Shown piece by piece: positions 6,767-13,841 of a DNA stretch of 22,696 nt (position 1 is the stretch's first letter; each line of letters opens with the position of its first letter). The stretch spans positions 1 to 22,696 of the forward strand of contig CAYLGY010000043.1 of the NCBI GenBank assembly GCA_964383325.1. The letters are read 5' to 3'. The notes under the pieces are model-generated. The model saw only the letters and a list, made by a program, of their open reading frames with translations. It was not told the origin of the DNA and did no database searches. The translations under genes were made by a program, and so were the position numbers. This DNA is from CAYLGY01 sp964383325. Its GTDB lineage: Bacteria > Pseudomonadota > Alphaproteobacteria > Rhizobiales > Rhizobiaceae.

Positions 6767-7468
6767 TCAGTCGCGCAGAACCAGGCGGTCGCCACGCGCA
6801 TCGAAACCCGACAGCGTACCGAGAAAATTCATGCCCAGCAGGCTCTGGCCGAGTTGTCCGTGCGCTGCGACCAGCACCGGCACGCGCCGGCGCGCAATCT
6901 CGCCGATGCGGATCTCCTCCGTGACCGCGCGGGCGGCCCGCGCCTGTCCATTCGCCGTCATGACGGGTACGGAAAAGTGCAGTGCCGACGGATCGATGCC
7001 GATGCGCATGGCGTCGGCATGGGTCAGGACCGTGCTGGTAGCGCCCGTATCGATGACGAAGGTGATCCGTTCCCCATTGACCACGCCACGGACCTCGAAA
7101 TGACCGGAGCGTCCTTTTTCGAGCATTACGGCAACTCCGTCGTTATTCGATACATTGACCGGGCTGCCGGGGATGAAGCCTGCGGAAATCCGGTTCGCGA
7201 CATCCTGAAGCTCATAGCGATACTGATAGATCGAGACCAGGGCGAGAATGGCCAGGAGCCAGAGCGCGGCATTGCGGGCGATCTCACCGAGAGGAATTCG
7301 GGAACCTGCAATGGCTGCGCCGATCACCAGTGCCCAGACGCCAAGATAGATCGTATGGGCAAAAGCGTCGTTGCCCAACCCGAGGGTCGAGCCGGATTCA
7401 TGATTGAGCACCAGGAGGATGAGCCCGCCGCCGAGCAGGGCGAGAACGACCCACAACAGGCGGTTCAT
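6767..7468 (-). CDS. Membrane-anchored retropepsin-like aspartic protease
   Basis: This 233-aa protein belongs to the bacterial clan AA (retropepsin-like) aspartic protease family. The N-terminal half has three predicted membrane helices (about residues 4-21, 38-55 and 67-83). The C-terminal protease domain carries the catalytic motif FVIDTGATSTVLT with Asp140, and a later GMNFLGTLSGFD block that closes the fold, as in single-lobe proteases that work as dimers. The domain probably faces the periplasm. Substrates are unknown. Its ATG overlaps the TGA of the upstream DUF1289 gene in an ATGA, so the two are translationally coupled. It ends 3 bp from the end of dusA, convergent. The family is common and single-copy in Rhizobiales. 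Confidence 0.88.
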   Translation of the reverse strand: MNRLLWVVLALLGGGLILLVLNHESGSTLGLGNDAFAHTIYLGVWALVIGAAIAGSRIPLGEIARNAALWLLAILALVSIYQYRYELQDVANRISAGFIPGSPVNVSNNDGVAVMLEKGRSGHFEVRGVVNGERITFVIDTGATSTVLTHADAMRIGIDPSALHFSVPVMTANGQARAARAVTEEIRIGEIARRRVPVLVAAHGQLGQSLLGMNFLGTLSGFDARGDRLVLRD

Positions 7469-7701
7469 GAATCAACCGGAGGCAAGCCCTCCGCCATTCT
7501 GCGCCGACGGGTCATGCGGCGCGCCGGCCGCTCCACATCCTGCAGGCGCGCAGGCAGTTCGGCCATGATGCTGCCGCGTTCGGCCGGCGTCATGGTCAGC
7601 CATGCCCCGATTTCGTCGCGCGTGCGGCCGCAACCGAAGCAATAGCCGGTCTTGTCATCGATTGCGCAGACGAGAATGCAGGGGCTTTCCATGCTTGTCA
7701 T
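7465..7701 (-). CDS. DUF1289 domain protein
   Basis: This is a 78-aa protein with the DUF1289 signature: SPCILVCAIDDKTGYCFGCGRTRDEIGAW, in which four cysteines (C-x3-C, then C-x2-C) could bind a metal or Fe-S cluster. An MTPAERGSIM segment follows, typical of the family, then a basic tail. The frame stays open upstream to 8004, but that part overlaps the divergent glycosylase gene and reads like antisense, so I start at the ATG at 7701 just before the conserved block. The stop overlaps the next start (ATGA at 7465-7468). Biological function is not established; coupling with the protease suggests co-expression. Confidence 0.85.
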   Translation of the reverse strand: MTSMESPCILVCAIDDKTGYCFGCGRTRDEIGAWLTMTPAERGSIMAELPARLQDVERPARRMTRRRRMAEGLPPVDS

Positions 7702-7787
7702 CGGGTCCGGTTTCCGCCAGGGCTTGTCTGTACATATCTGGCGCGCCGGGCGGATTTCAAGCGCAAGCCGGAAGATGAAGGTGAAAC

Positions 7788-8453
7788 ATGGCGGCAATCC
7801 GGCCACACCGGCCCCCCGATCCGGAAGAGGAGACGCTTGCGCAATTGCTCGGGCGGATTTCCGCCTGCCGGATCTGTGTCGAATCTCCATCTGGACCGGT
7901 CCTGCCGCATGCGCCGAGGCCGGTGGTCGTTGCTTCGCGTGAAGCGCGAATCCTGATTGCGGGACAGGCGCCGGGAGCCCGGGTGCACGCCAGCGGCCGA
8001 CCATTCACCGACCCGTCCGGCGACCGCCTGCGGGAATGGCTCGCGGTGGATTGCGAAACCTTCTATGATCGCCGCCGGTTCGCCATCGTTCCCATGGGGT
8101 TCTGCTTTCCCGGCCAGGACGAGAAAGGCGCCGACTTGCCGCCGCGACGCGAATGCGCCCCGGCCTGGCGCGCGGAACTCATGCGCCGAATGCCGCAGAT
8201 CCGTCTTCTCATCGCCGTCGGCCAATATGCGCAGGCCTGGCATCTCGGCAGCATGCGGCGCCGCACACTGACGGAGACGGTGGCCGACTGGCAAGCCATT
8301 CTCGAAACAAGCCGGAAGGACGGCCTCGCCATCCTGCCCCTGCCGCACCCATCCTGGCGCAACACTGGCTGGCTTGCCCGCAATCCCTGGTTCGAGCGCG
8401 AGCTTCTGCCGGTCCTGCGCCAGGAGGTCCGGTCCTGCCTCGCACTGGCGTGA
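7788..8453 (+). CDS. Uracil-DNA glycosylase superfamily protein
   Basis: The 221-aa protein has the uracil-DNA glycosylase fold: motif A ILIAGQAPGARVHASG (residues 55-70) followed by PFTDPSGDRLREWL, and motif B PLPHPSWRN near residues 184-192. These hold the water-activating and uracil-binding residues in the superfamily. It resembles the small family often annotated simply as uracil-DNA glycosylase family protein rather than classical Ung. It has Cys27 and Cys30 (CRIC) near the N-terminus and two further cysteines, but whether it binds a 4Fe-4S cluster as family 4 enzymes do is unclear. Start ATG 7788 has GAAGGTG about 6 bases upstream. It is divergent from DUF1289. Expected role is base-excision repair in the cytoplasm; true substrate range is not shown. 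Confidence 0.82.
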   Translation: MAAIRPHRPPDPEEETLAQLLGRISACRICVESPSGPVLPHAPRPVVVASREARILIAGQAPGARVHASGRPFTDPSGDRLREWLAVDCETFYDRRRFAIVPMGFCFPGQDEKGADLPPRRECAPAWRAELMRRMPQIRLLIAVGQYAQAWHLGSMRRRTLTETVADWQAILETSRKDGLAILPLPHPSWRNTGWLARNPWFERELLPVLRQEVRSCLALA

Positions 8454-8511
8454 GGCTCCCGGAAAGCGGCGACCACGGTCCGGGGTGCGCCGCGCCCTTG
8501 TTGAGCACAGA

Positions 8512-8541
8512 ATTCTCCGCTTCCCTCCGGATCGGGAGAAT
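8512..8541. promoter_or_regulatory. Inverted repeat upstream of the Lrp/AsnC gene
   Basis: ATTCTCC (8512-8518) and GGAGAAT (8535-8541) form perfect 7-bp arms with a 16-bp spacer, 66 bases before the regulator's start. Lrp-family proteins often bind partial dyads in their own promoters, so this is a candidate autoregulatory site. It could equally be the end of the preceding transcript, although no T-run follows. Confidence 0.3.
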
Positions 8542-8606
8542 GGTCATCTTGATTTCCCGCGATCGGAAGGGCATGAGAGAACAAATTTCCAACCAAGGGC
8601 AGGGCC

Positions 8607-9074
8607 ATGGATCGCCTCGACCGCAAGATACTCCGCCTCCTCCAGCATGATTGCACCCTCTCCGTCGCGGACATCGCCAAGAAGGTGGGCCTGTCAACCA
8701 CGCCCTGCTGGCGGCGCATCCAGAAGCTGGAAGAGGATGGCGTCATCCGCAGACGGGTCGCCCTTCTGGATCCGGTCAAGGTCAACACGAAGGTCATGGT
8801 CTTCGTCGCGATCCGGACCAATTCGCACAGCCATGAATGGCTGAAGCGGTTTTCGGAGGTGGTGCAGGGCTTTCCGGAAGTCATCGAATTCTACCGGATG
8901 AGTGGCGACGTCGATTATCTGCTGCGAGTCGCCGTGCCCGATATCGCCGCCTATGACGAATTCTACAAGCGGCTGATTTCCCGGATCGAGATCCAGGACG
9001 TCTCCTCATCCTTCGCAATGGAGCAGATCAAGTACACGACCGAACTGCCGCTGGACTACATGGTGCTGCAGTGA
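8607..9074 (+). CDS. Lrp/AsnC family transcriptional regulator
   Basis: The 155-aa protein has the standard two-domain Lrp layout. An N-terminal winged helix-turn-helix begins MDRLDRKILRLLQHD and includes SVADIAKKVGLSTTPCWRRI (about residues 19-38); a C-terminal RAM ligand-binding domain follows with MVFVAIRTNS and the segment MSGDVDYLLRVAVPD. These proteins sense amino acids or related metabolites and act as octamers or dimers on DNA. The start ATG has AAGGGCAGG upstream. The gene is convergent with the downstream oxidoreductase (7 bp between their ends). The effector and targets cannot be inferred from sequence. A 7-bp inverted repeat lies in the 153-bp leader. Confidence 0.92.
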   Translation: MDRLDRKILRLLQHDCTLSVADIAKKVGLSTTPCWRRIQKLEEDGVIRRRVALLDPVKVNTKVMVFVAIRTNSHSHEWLKRFSEVVQGFPEVIEFYRMSGDVDYLLRVAVPDIAAYDEFYKRLISRIEIQDVSSSFAMEQIKYTTELPLDYMVLQ

Positions 9075-9081
9075 TGCCGCT

Positions 9082-9951
9082 TCAGTCCCGGTCCAGCCGG
9101 GCGAGCAGCGCCGACGTGTCCCACCTGCCGCCGCCCATCTGCTGCACTTCCTTGTAGAACTGGTCGATGAGCGCCGTGGCGGGAAGCCTGGCGCCGTTGC
9201 GTTCGGCCTCTTCGAGGCAGATCCGCAGGTCCTTGCGCATCCAGTCAATGGCGAAGCCGAAATCATAGCGGCCTTCGGCCATGGTGCGGTGGCGGTTCTC
9301 CATCTGCCAGGAACCGGCGGCACCCTTGGAAATGACCTCGACGACCTGCTTGATGTCGAGGCCGGATCGCTGCGCGAAATGGACGCCTTCGGCAAGGCCC
9401 TGCAGGATGCCGGCAATGCAGATCTGGTTGACCATCTTGGTCAGCTGCCCCGCGCCAGTCGGTCCCATCAGGCCGACCATGCGCGCATAGGTCTGGATCA
9501 CCGGACGGGCGCGTTCGAAGATCTCCGGATTGCCGCCGCACATAACGGTCAGCAAGCCGTTTTCGGCCCCGGCCTGGCCGCCGGAAACTGGCGCGTCGAG
9601 AAAGTGGAAGCCCCGCCGGGTCGCCTCATCGGCAAGTTCGCGGGCGACTTCGGCCGAAGCGGTCGTGTGGTCGATGAATACCGAACCCTCGGCCATGGTC
9701 TCGAAGGCGCCGTTCTTGCCAATCGTCACGGCGCGCAGATCGTCATCATTGCCGACACAGGCGCAAACGAAATCGGCGCCGCGTGCGGCTTCGGCGGGGG
9801 TCGGCGCGCTATGGCCGCCATGTTGCGCCACCCAGCGCTCGGCCTTCGATGCCGTCCGGTTGTAGACCGTTACCTTGTAGCCCTTGGCTTGCAGATGCCC
9901 GGCCATCGGAAAGCCCATGACGCCAAGGCCGAGAAATGCAGCGGATGCCAT
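9082..9951 (-). CDS. NAD(P)-dependent 3-hydroxyisobutyrate dehydrogenase-family oxidoreductase
   Basis: The 289-aa protein belongs to the beta-hydroxyacid dehydrogenase family (3-hydroxyisobutyrate, tartronate semialdehyde and glyoxylate/succinic semialdehyde reductases). The Rossmann motif GLGVMG lies at residues 8-13, the substrate-binding signature DAPVSGG at 119-125, and the catalytic Lys172 in GAGQLTKMVNQ. VYNRT at the end of the second strand, with Arg32, suggests NADP(H) preference, which is inference. A GGAGG ends 6 bases before the ATG. It lies 39 bp after mobB on the same strand, so it might be co-transcribed with the molybdenum-cofactor operon, although no functional link is evident. 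The exact substrate cannot be set from sequence alone. Confidence 0.88.
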   Translation of the reverse strand: MASAAFLGLGVMGFPMAGHLQAKGYKVTVYNRTASKAERWVAQHGGHSAPTPAEAARGADFVCACVGNDDDLRAVTIGKNGAFETMAEGSVFIDHTTASAEVARELADEATRRGFHFLDAPVSGGQAGAENGLLTVMCGGNPEIFERARPVIQTYARMVGLMGPTGAGQLTKMVNQICIAGILQGLAEGVHFAQRSGLDIKQVVEVISKGAAGSWQMENRHRTMAEGRYDFGFAIDWMRKDLRICLEEAERNGARLPATALIDQFYKEVQQMGGGRWDTSALLARLDRD

Positions 9952-9990
9952 TGATCGCCTCCAGGTTCGAGGAAATGCCGGACCTCGGGG

Positions 9991-10509
9991 CTACGCGGCA
10001 GCGTCGCCAAGGCCGGTATGGGACAGGATAAAGTCCGCAATGGACGCAATATCGTCAAGATCGAAGACAGGCAAGCTTCCTGCATCGACCGCATGATCGG
10101 CAGCGACGGCCACGATGGCGGGATCGTCCGGGGCAAGCGGCGGCCGGTCCCCCGGCCCTTTGCGTCGAAGTTCGATCTTGGGATGCGCTTCGCGCTTGTA
10201 GCCTTCGACGAGCACCAGGTCGCACTCGCCGAGCCGCGACAGGATGGCGGCGAGCGGGGGTTCTTCCTCGCCACGCAACTCATGCATCAACGCCCAGCGC
10301 GCGCCGGAGACGATCGCCACTTCCTGCGCGCCGGCGATCCGATGCCGGTAGCTGTCCGTTCCTTCCCGGTCGATGTCGAATGCATGATGGGCATGCTTGA
10401 CGGTGGAGACACGGTAACCCCGCGCGGAAAGTTCGGCCACCAGCTTCACCGTCAAGGTCGTCTTGCCGGAATTCTTCCAGCCGGTAATTCCAAAGATCCT
10501 GTGCTTCAC
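9991..10509 (-). CDS. mobB: MobB, molybdopterin-guanine dinucleotide biosynthesis adaptor
   Basis: MobB is a P-loop GTP-binding protein that assists MobA in converting molybdopterin cofactor to the bis-MGD form. The 172-aa protein has the P-loop GWKNSGKT at residues 10-17, the TVKHAHHAFDIDREGTDS segment and the LVLVEGYKREAHPKIEL block, all diagnostic for MobB. The start is a GTG at 10507-10509 whose first bases overlap the mobA stop (GTGA), which indicates translational coupling. A longer in-frame extension into mobA exists but is not credible. It is the last clear molybdenum-cofactor gene in the minus-strand operon. Confidence 0.93.
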   Translation of the reverse strand: MKHRIFGITGWKNSGKTTLTVKLVAELSARGYRVSTVKHAHHAFDIDREGTDSYRHRIAGAQEVAIVSGARWALMHELRGEEEPPLAAILSRLGECDLVLVEGYKREAHPKIELRRKGPGDRPPLAPDDPAIVAVAADHAVDAGSLPVFDLDDIASIADFILSHTGLGDAAA

Positions 10510-11135
10510 CGGGTTTCCTCCACCGCGAATCTGCGCGCCAGTTCCAGATCTTCCGGACGGTTCACGTTGAAGAACGGATCGAGCCATCCACCACTCCAGG
10601 CAATTGGCGGGAACTCCACCGCATGATGTTCGTGCAGGTCGACAAATCCGGTCACCTTCGCATTGCCGGCCTCGACATGGCTCTCCAGCGCCCCTGCCAG
10701 GGCTATCGGCCAGAGGCCAACGACCGGATGAAGGCCATGCGTGCTGGCGGCAAGAACGATCCGGCTTTCGGAACCCTGGTTGGCGGCAAGCAATCGCGCC
10801 GCAAGATCGACTGGAAAGAACGGCGTGTCGCAAGGCACCGTGACGATATGGGTCAGGCCCGGCCGGTCGGCCGCCCATTGCAGGCCGGCCAGGATCCCGG
10901 CGAGCGGGCCGGGATGGCCCTCGATCGGGTCAGCGACGATTTCGAGGCCATGCTCACGCAGCCTTGCCGGGTCGCCATTCGCATTGATTGCAAGTTCCGT
11001 GACTTGCGGCCGCAGCCGCTCGATGATCCGCTCCAGCATGGAGCGTTCGCCGATCCTGTACAGGGTCTTGTCGCCGCCGCCCATGCGCCGCGAAAGGCCC
11101 CCTGCGAGAATGATGCCTGCCAGTCGTCCTGTCAT
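10506..11135 (-). CDS. mobA: MobA, molybdenum cofactor guanylyltransferase
   Basis: MobA transfers GMP from GTP to molybdopterin, giving molybdopterin-guanine dinucleotide for DMSO reductase-family enzymes. The 209-aa protein has the nucleotidyltransferase signature LAGGLSRRMGGGDKTL (from residue 10), the PIEGHPGPLAGILAGL segment and the metal-binding VPCDTPFFP motif. C-terminal FFNVNRPEDLELAR is also typical. The ATG at 11133-11135 overlaps the stop of the upstream transporter gene (ATGA), and its own stop overlaps the mobB start (GTGA). The open frame extends further upstream, inside the transporter, without homology, so 11135 is the start. Confidence 0.95.
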   Translation of the reverse strand: MTGRLAGIILAGGLSRRMGGGDKTLYRIGERSMLERIIERLRPQVTELAINANGDPARLREHGLEIVADPIEGHPGPLAGILAGLQWAADRPGLTHIVTVPCDTPFFPVDLAARLLAANQGSESRIVLAASTHGLHPVVGLWPIALAGALESHVEAGNAKVTGFVDLHEHHAVEFPPIAWSGGWLDPFFNVNRPEDLELARRFAVEETR

Positions 11136-12331
11136 GTGGTTCGCCTCCTGCGCTCGACGAGCATGGTATAGAAGGCGGCGGCAAGCGCCAGCAGGGCCGA
11201 GCCCAACATCACCAGCACCAGCGGGAAGGCGGTCGAGCCCTTGGCGAGGAACGCGCCGCCGAGCACGGAGAACAAGCCGCCGACCCCGATCTGCACCGCC
11301 GAGCCGAGGCCGGAAGCAGCACCGGCAAGATGTTTGCGCACGCTGACCATTCCCGCCATGGCATTGGGCAGCGCAATGCCGTTGCCGAGCCCGGTCAGGA
11401 CCGCGGGGCCGAAAAATGCGAGGGGCTCGCGCGGAAAGATCGCAAGGAGCAGGATCGCGATGACGCCGCCGGCGATTGCGCAACCATTGCCGAGGAAGAT
11501 CATCCGGGAGATGCCCATTCTTTCCGAATAGCGTCCGGTGAGGAAATTGCCGAGCAGGTAGCCGAAGGAGGTCAGCCCGAACAGCAGGCCATATGTTGTA
11601 GGCGTGAGACGCATGATTTCCGTCGCCACGAAGGGCCCGCCGCCGATAAAGGCAAAGAACTGCCCGGCCGTGAAGGAGGCCGCCAGCACATAGCCCCAGT
11701 AGCGCCGGGAGGTGAGGAGTTCCGGATAGGAGCGGACCTGCGCCATGATGCTGGAACTGCGGACGTGATGGGTTTCGCTGAGATCGATGACGACGAACAG
11801 CAGGGCGACGATCCCGCAGCCCAGCAAGAGCAGGAAGGTCGCCTGCCAGCCATGGCGTTCCTCCAATACCCCGCCAATCGCCGGAGCAATCATCGGCGCC
11901 AGCGCCATGCCCATGGTGATGTAGCCGATCATGCTGGCGGCGCGGGCCGGCTCGACAAGGTCGCGGACGATGGCGCGCGACAGCACCACTCCGGCGGCGG
12001 AGAAGGCCTGGAACGCGCGCATGATGAGCAGAACCTCGAAATTGGGCGCAGCCAGTATGCCGAGGGTCGCAAGAATGAAGACGGAAAAACAGACGATCAT
12101 CACCGGCCTGCGCCCGAACCGGTCGGACATCGGGCCGATCAGCAATTGCACGAAAGCGGTTGCGAACAGATAGACCGAGACGGTGAGCTGCATCACGGCG
12201 TATTCGACGTCGAATGCACGGGCCATGCCGGGCAGCGACGGCAGGAACAGGTTCATCGCCAGCGCGCTCACCGCCGCCGCAATGACGAGCGTGATCAGGC
12301 GTGGCGCCGCCGGCGTGTCTGGAGGGGTCAA
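11132..12331 (-). CDS. Bcr/CflA-type MFS efflux transporter
   Basis: This is a 399-aa major facilitator protein with about 12 hydrophobic segments. It carries the MFS motif A GPMSDRFGRRP between the second and third helices (residues 66-76) and the N-terminal MNLFLPSLPGMARAF pattern of the Bcr/CflA drug-resistance subfamily (bicyclomycin, chloramphenicol, sulfonamide exporters). The frame begins with TTG at 12331, 12 bp after moaA and preceded by GGAAG; no upstream ATG is available and the next ATG (residue 26) would cut into the first helix. Its stop overlaps the mobA start. It sits inside a molybdenum-cofactor operon, so its natural substrate may relate to that pathway, but this is speculative. 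Confidence 0.9.
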   Translation of the reverse strand: MTPPDTPAAPRLITLVIAAAVSALAMNLFLPSLPGMARAFDVEYAVMQLTVSVYLFATAFVQLLIGPMSDRFGRRPVMIVCFSVFILATLGILAAPNFEVLLIMRAFQAFSAAGVVLSRAIVRDLVEPARAASMIGYITMGMALAPMIAPAIGGVLEERHGWQATFLLLLGCGIVALLFVVIDLSETHHVRSSSIMAQVRSYPELLTSRRYWGYVLAASFTAGQFFAFIGGGPFVATEIMRLTPTTYGLLFGLTSFGYLLGNFLTGRYSERMGISRMIFLGNGCAIAGGVIAILLLAIFPREPLAFFGPAVLTGLGNGIALPNAMAGMVSVRKHLAGAASGLGSAVQIGVGGLFSVLGGAFLAKGSTAFPLVLVMLGSALLALAAAFYTMLVERRRRTT

Positions 12332-12343
12332 GGCCTGCTTCCG

Positions 12344-13366
12344 CTAGCCGCCGGTCACGCTCATATGCCGCGAGACCGCGGGGCGTCGCGTGCGGCGGTC
12401 GATGACGAAATCATGGCCCTTGGGCTTGCGGCCGATGGCTTCGTCGATCGCGGCCGCGACCAGCTCGTTGCCTTCCGATGCCCGCAGGGGCGCGCGCAGG
12501 TCCGCCGCATCTTCTTGGCCGAGACACATGTAGAGCGTGCCCGTGCAGGTCAGGCGCACCCGGTTGCAGCTTTCGCAGAAATTATGGGTCAGCGGCGTGA
12601 TGAAGCCGAGATGTCCGCCCGTCTCCTGCACCTCGACATAGCGGGCCGGCCCGCCGGTCCGCAGCGGAATGTCCTGCAGGCTGAACTGCCGCTCCAGCGT
12701 GGCGCGGAGCTGGGACAAGGGCAGATACTGGTCCGTGCGGTCCTCGTCGATCTCGCCCATCGGCATGGTCTCGATCAGGGTCATGTCCATGCCCCTTCCA
12801 TGCGCCCAGCGGATCATTTCGGGGATTTCGTCCTCATTGAAGCCCTTCAGCGCAACCGCATTGATCTTGACCTTGAGCCCGGCCTCCTGGGCTGCGTCGA
12901 TGCCGGCAAGAACCTTGTCGAGATAGCCCCAGCGGGTGACGCGATGGAACTTTTCGGCATCGAGCGTATCGAGCGAGACATTGATGCGCCGCACGCCAGC
13001 CTCGGCCAGCTCACCAGCGAGTCGGGACAGCTGCGAACCGTTGGTCGTCAGGGTCAGTTCGTCCAGCGCGCCGCTGTCGAGGTGTCGGCCCAGTTGCCGG
13101 ATGAGCTCCATCACATTCTTGCGCACGAGGGGCTCGCCGCCTGTCAGCCTCAATTTGCGCACGCCCTTCTCGATGAAGACCGTGCAGAGCCGGTCGAGCT
13201 CTTCGAGCGTCAGCAGATCCTTCTTCGGCAGGAAGGTCATGTTCTCGGCCATGCAGTAGGTGCAGCGGAAATCGCAGCGATCCGTGACCGATACGCGCAG
13301 ATAGGTGATGTCCCTGCCAAAGGGATCGGTCATGGTCGGCAAGAATGTGCTATCGGGATTGTGCAT
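12344..13366 (-). CDS. moaA: MoaA, GTP 3',8-cyclase
   Basis: MoaA is a radical SAM enzyme that rearranges GTP in the first step of molybdopterin synthesis. The 340-aa protein has the N-terminal 4Fe-4S motif C31-x3-C35-x2-C38 in TDRCDFRCTYCMAE, the GGEPLVR segment (76-82), the C-terminal 4Fe-4S site C264-x2-C267-x13-C281, and the essential C-terminal Gly-Gly (SVTGG). All catalytic features are present. The ATG at 13366 is used; an ATG at 13333 is a possible alternative, and neither has a strong ribosome-binding site. It is the first gene of the minus-strand operon moaA-MFS-mobA-mobB and shares a 115-bp divergent promoter region with the DUF971 gene. Confidence 0.96.
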   Translation of the reverse strand: MHNPDSTFLPTMTDPFGRDITYLRVSVTDRCDFRCTYCMAENMTFLPKKDLLTLEELDRLCTVFIEKGVRKLRLTGGEPLVRKNVMELIRQLGRHLDSGALDELTLTTNGSQLSRLAGELAEAGVRRINVSLDTLDAEKFHRVTRWGYLDKVLAGIDAAQEAGLKVKINAVALKGFNEDEIPEMIRWAHGRGMDMTLIETMPMGEIDEDRTDQYLPLSQLRATLERQFSLQDIPLRTGGPARYVEVQETGGHLGFITPLTHNFCESCNRVRLTCTGTLYMCLGQEDAADLRAPLRASEGNELVAAAIDEAIGRKPKGHDFVIDRRTRRPAVSRHMSVTGG

Positions 13367-13481
13367 CGGTGCTCGCGATCTGAAGGCGGCTCATCTAGAC
13401 TGTAGCCAGTCTCGGACATGATTGCGCGGAATTCAAGCTGAACCGCATATTTGTCGCCGCGTGAAAGGGAATGCAAGCAAG

Positions 13482-13838
13482 ATGAGTGAAGCCCCGATCG
13501 AATTACGGGTCTCTAAGGACCGCCGCGAACTGACCATCCGCTTTGCCAATGGCGAGAGTGGCGTGCTGACGGCCGAGATGCTGCGCGTCTTCTCGCCCAG
13601 CGCCGAGGTCCAGGGACATTCCCCGGAAGAACGCGTGCTGCAATGGGGCAAGGCCAATGTCGCCATCCTGAGCATCGAACCTGTCGGGCGCTATGCGATT
13701 CGCATCGGCTTCGACGACATGCACGATACCGGCATCTTCTCCTGGGCCTATCTGCGCGAGCTGCTTGCCGGGAAGGAGCAGCTCTGGCAGGAATATCTGC
13801 GCGAGCTGGAAGCCAAGGGCAAGAACCGCGAACGCTGA
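13482..13838 (+). CDS. DUF971 domain protein
   Basis: This 118-aa protein is a stand-alone DUF971 domain, the fold also found at the N-terminus of gamma-butyrobetaine hydroxylases. Visible family features are LRVSKDRRELTIRFANG near the start, LTAEMLRVFSPSAEVQGH, a VAILSIEPVGRYAIRIGFDD core and the terminal DTGIFSWAYLRELL block. I start at the ATG at 13482, just before the conserved block; in-frame upstream codons extend to 13422 without family similarity. It is divergent from moaA and ends 3 bp from the end of the fumarase gene. The family is often near Fe-S or molybdenum-cofactor genes; the molecular function is not established. Confidence 0.88.
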   Translation: MSEAPIELRVSKDRRELTIRFANGESGVLTAEMLRVFSPSAEVQGHSPEERVLQWGKANVAILSIEPVGRYAIRIGFDDMHDTGIFSWAYLRELLAGKEQLWQEYLRELEAKGKNRER

Positions 13839-13841
13839 GGA

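Noticed and set aside
7702..8004. N-terminal extension of the DUF1289 protein
   Set aside because: The extension overlaps the divergent glycosylase gene and shows no family similarity; the conserved domain begins at the ATG at 7701.
10510..10878. N-terminal extension of MobB
   Set aside because: It overlaps mobA in another frame; the GTG at 10509 directly precedes the MobB domain and overlaps the mobA stop as in coupled genes.
11330..13405. A 691-codon open frame on the + strand opposite the MFS and moaA genes
   Set aside because: It lies antisense to two genes with clear family motifs, and its translation is a low-complexity His/Arg/Glu/Gln-rich shadow typical of GC-rich DNA.
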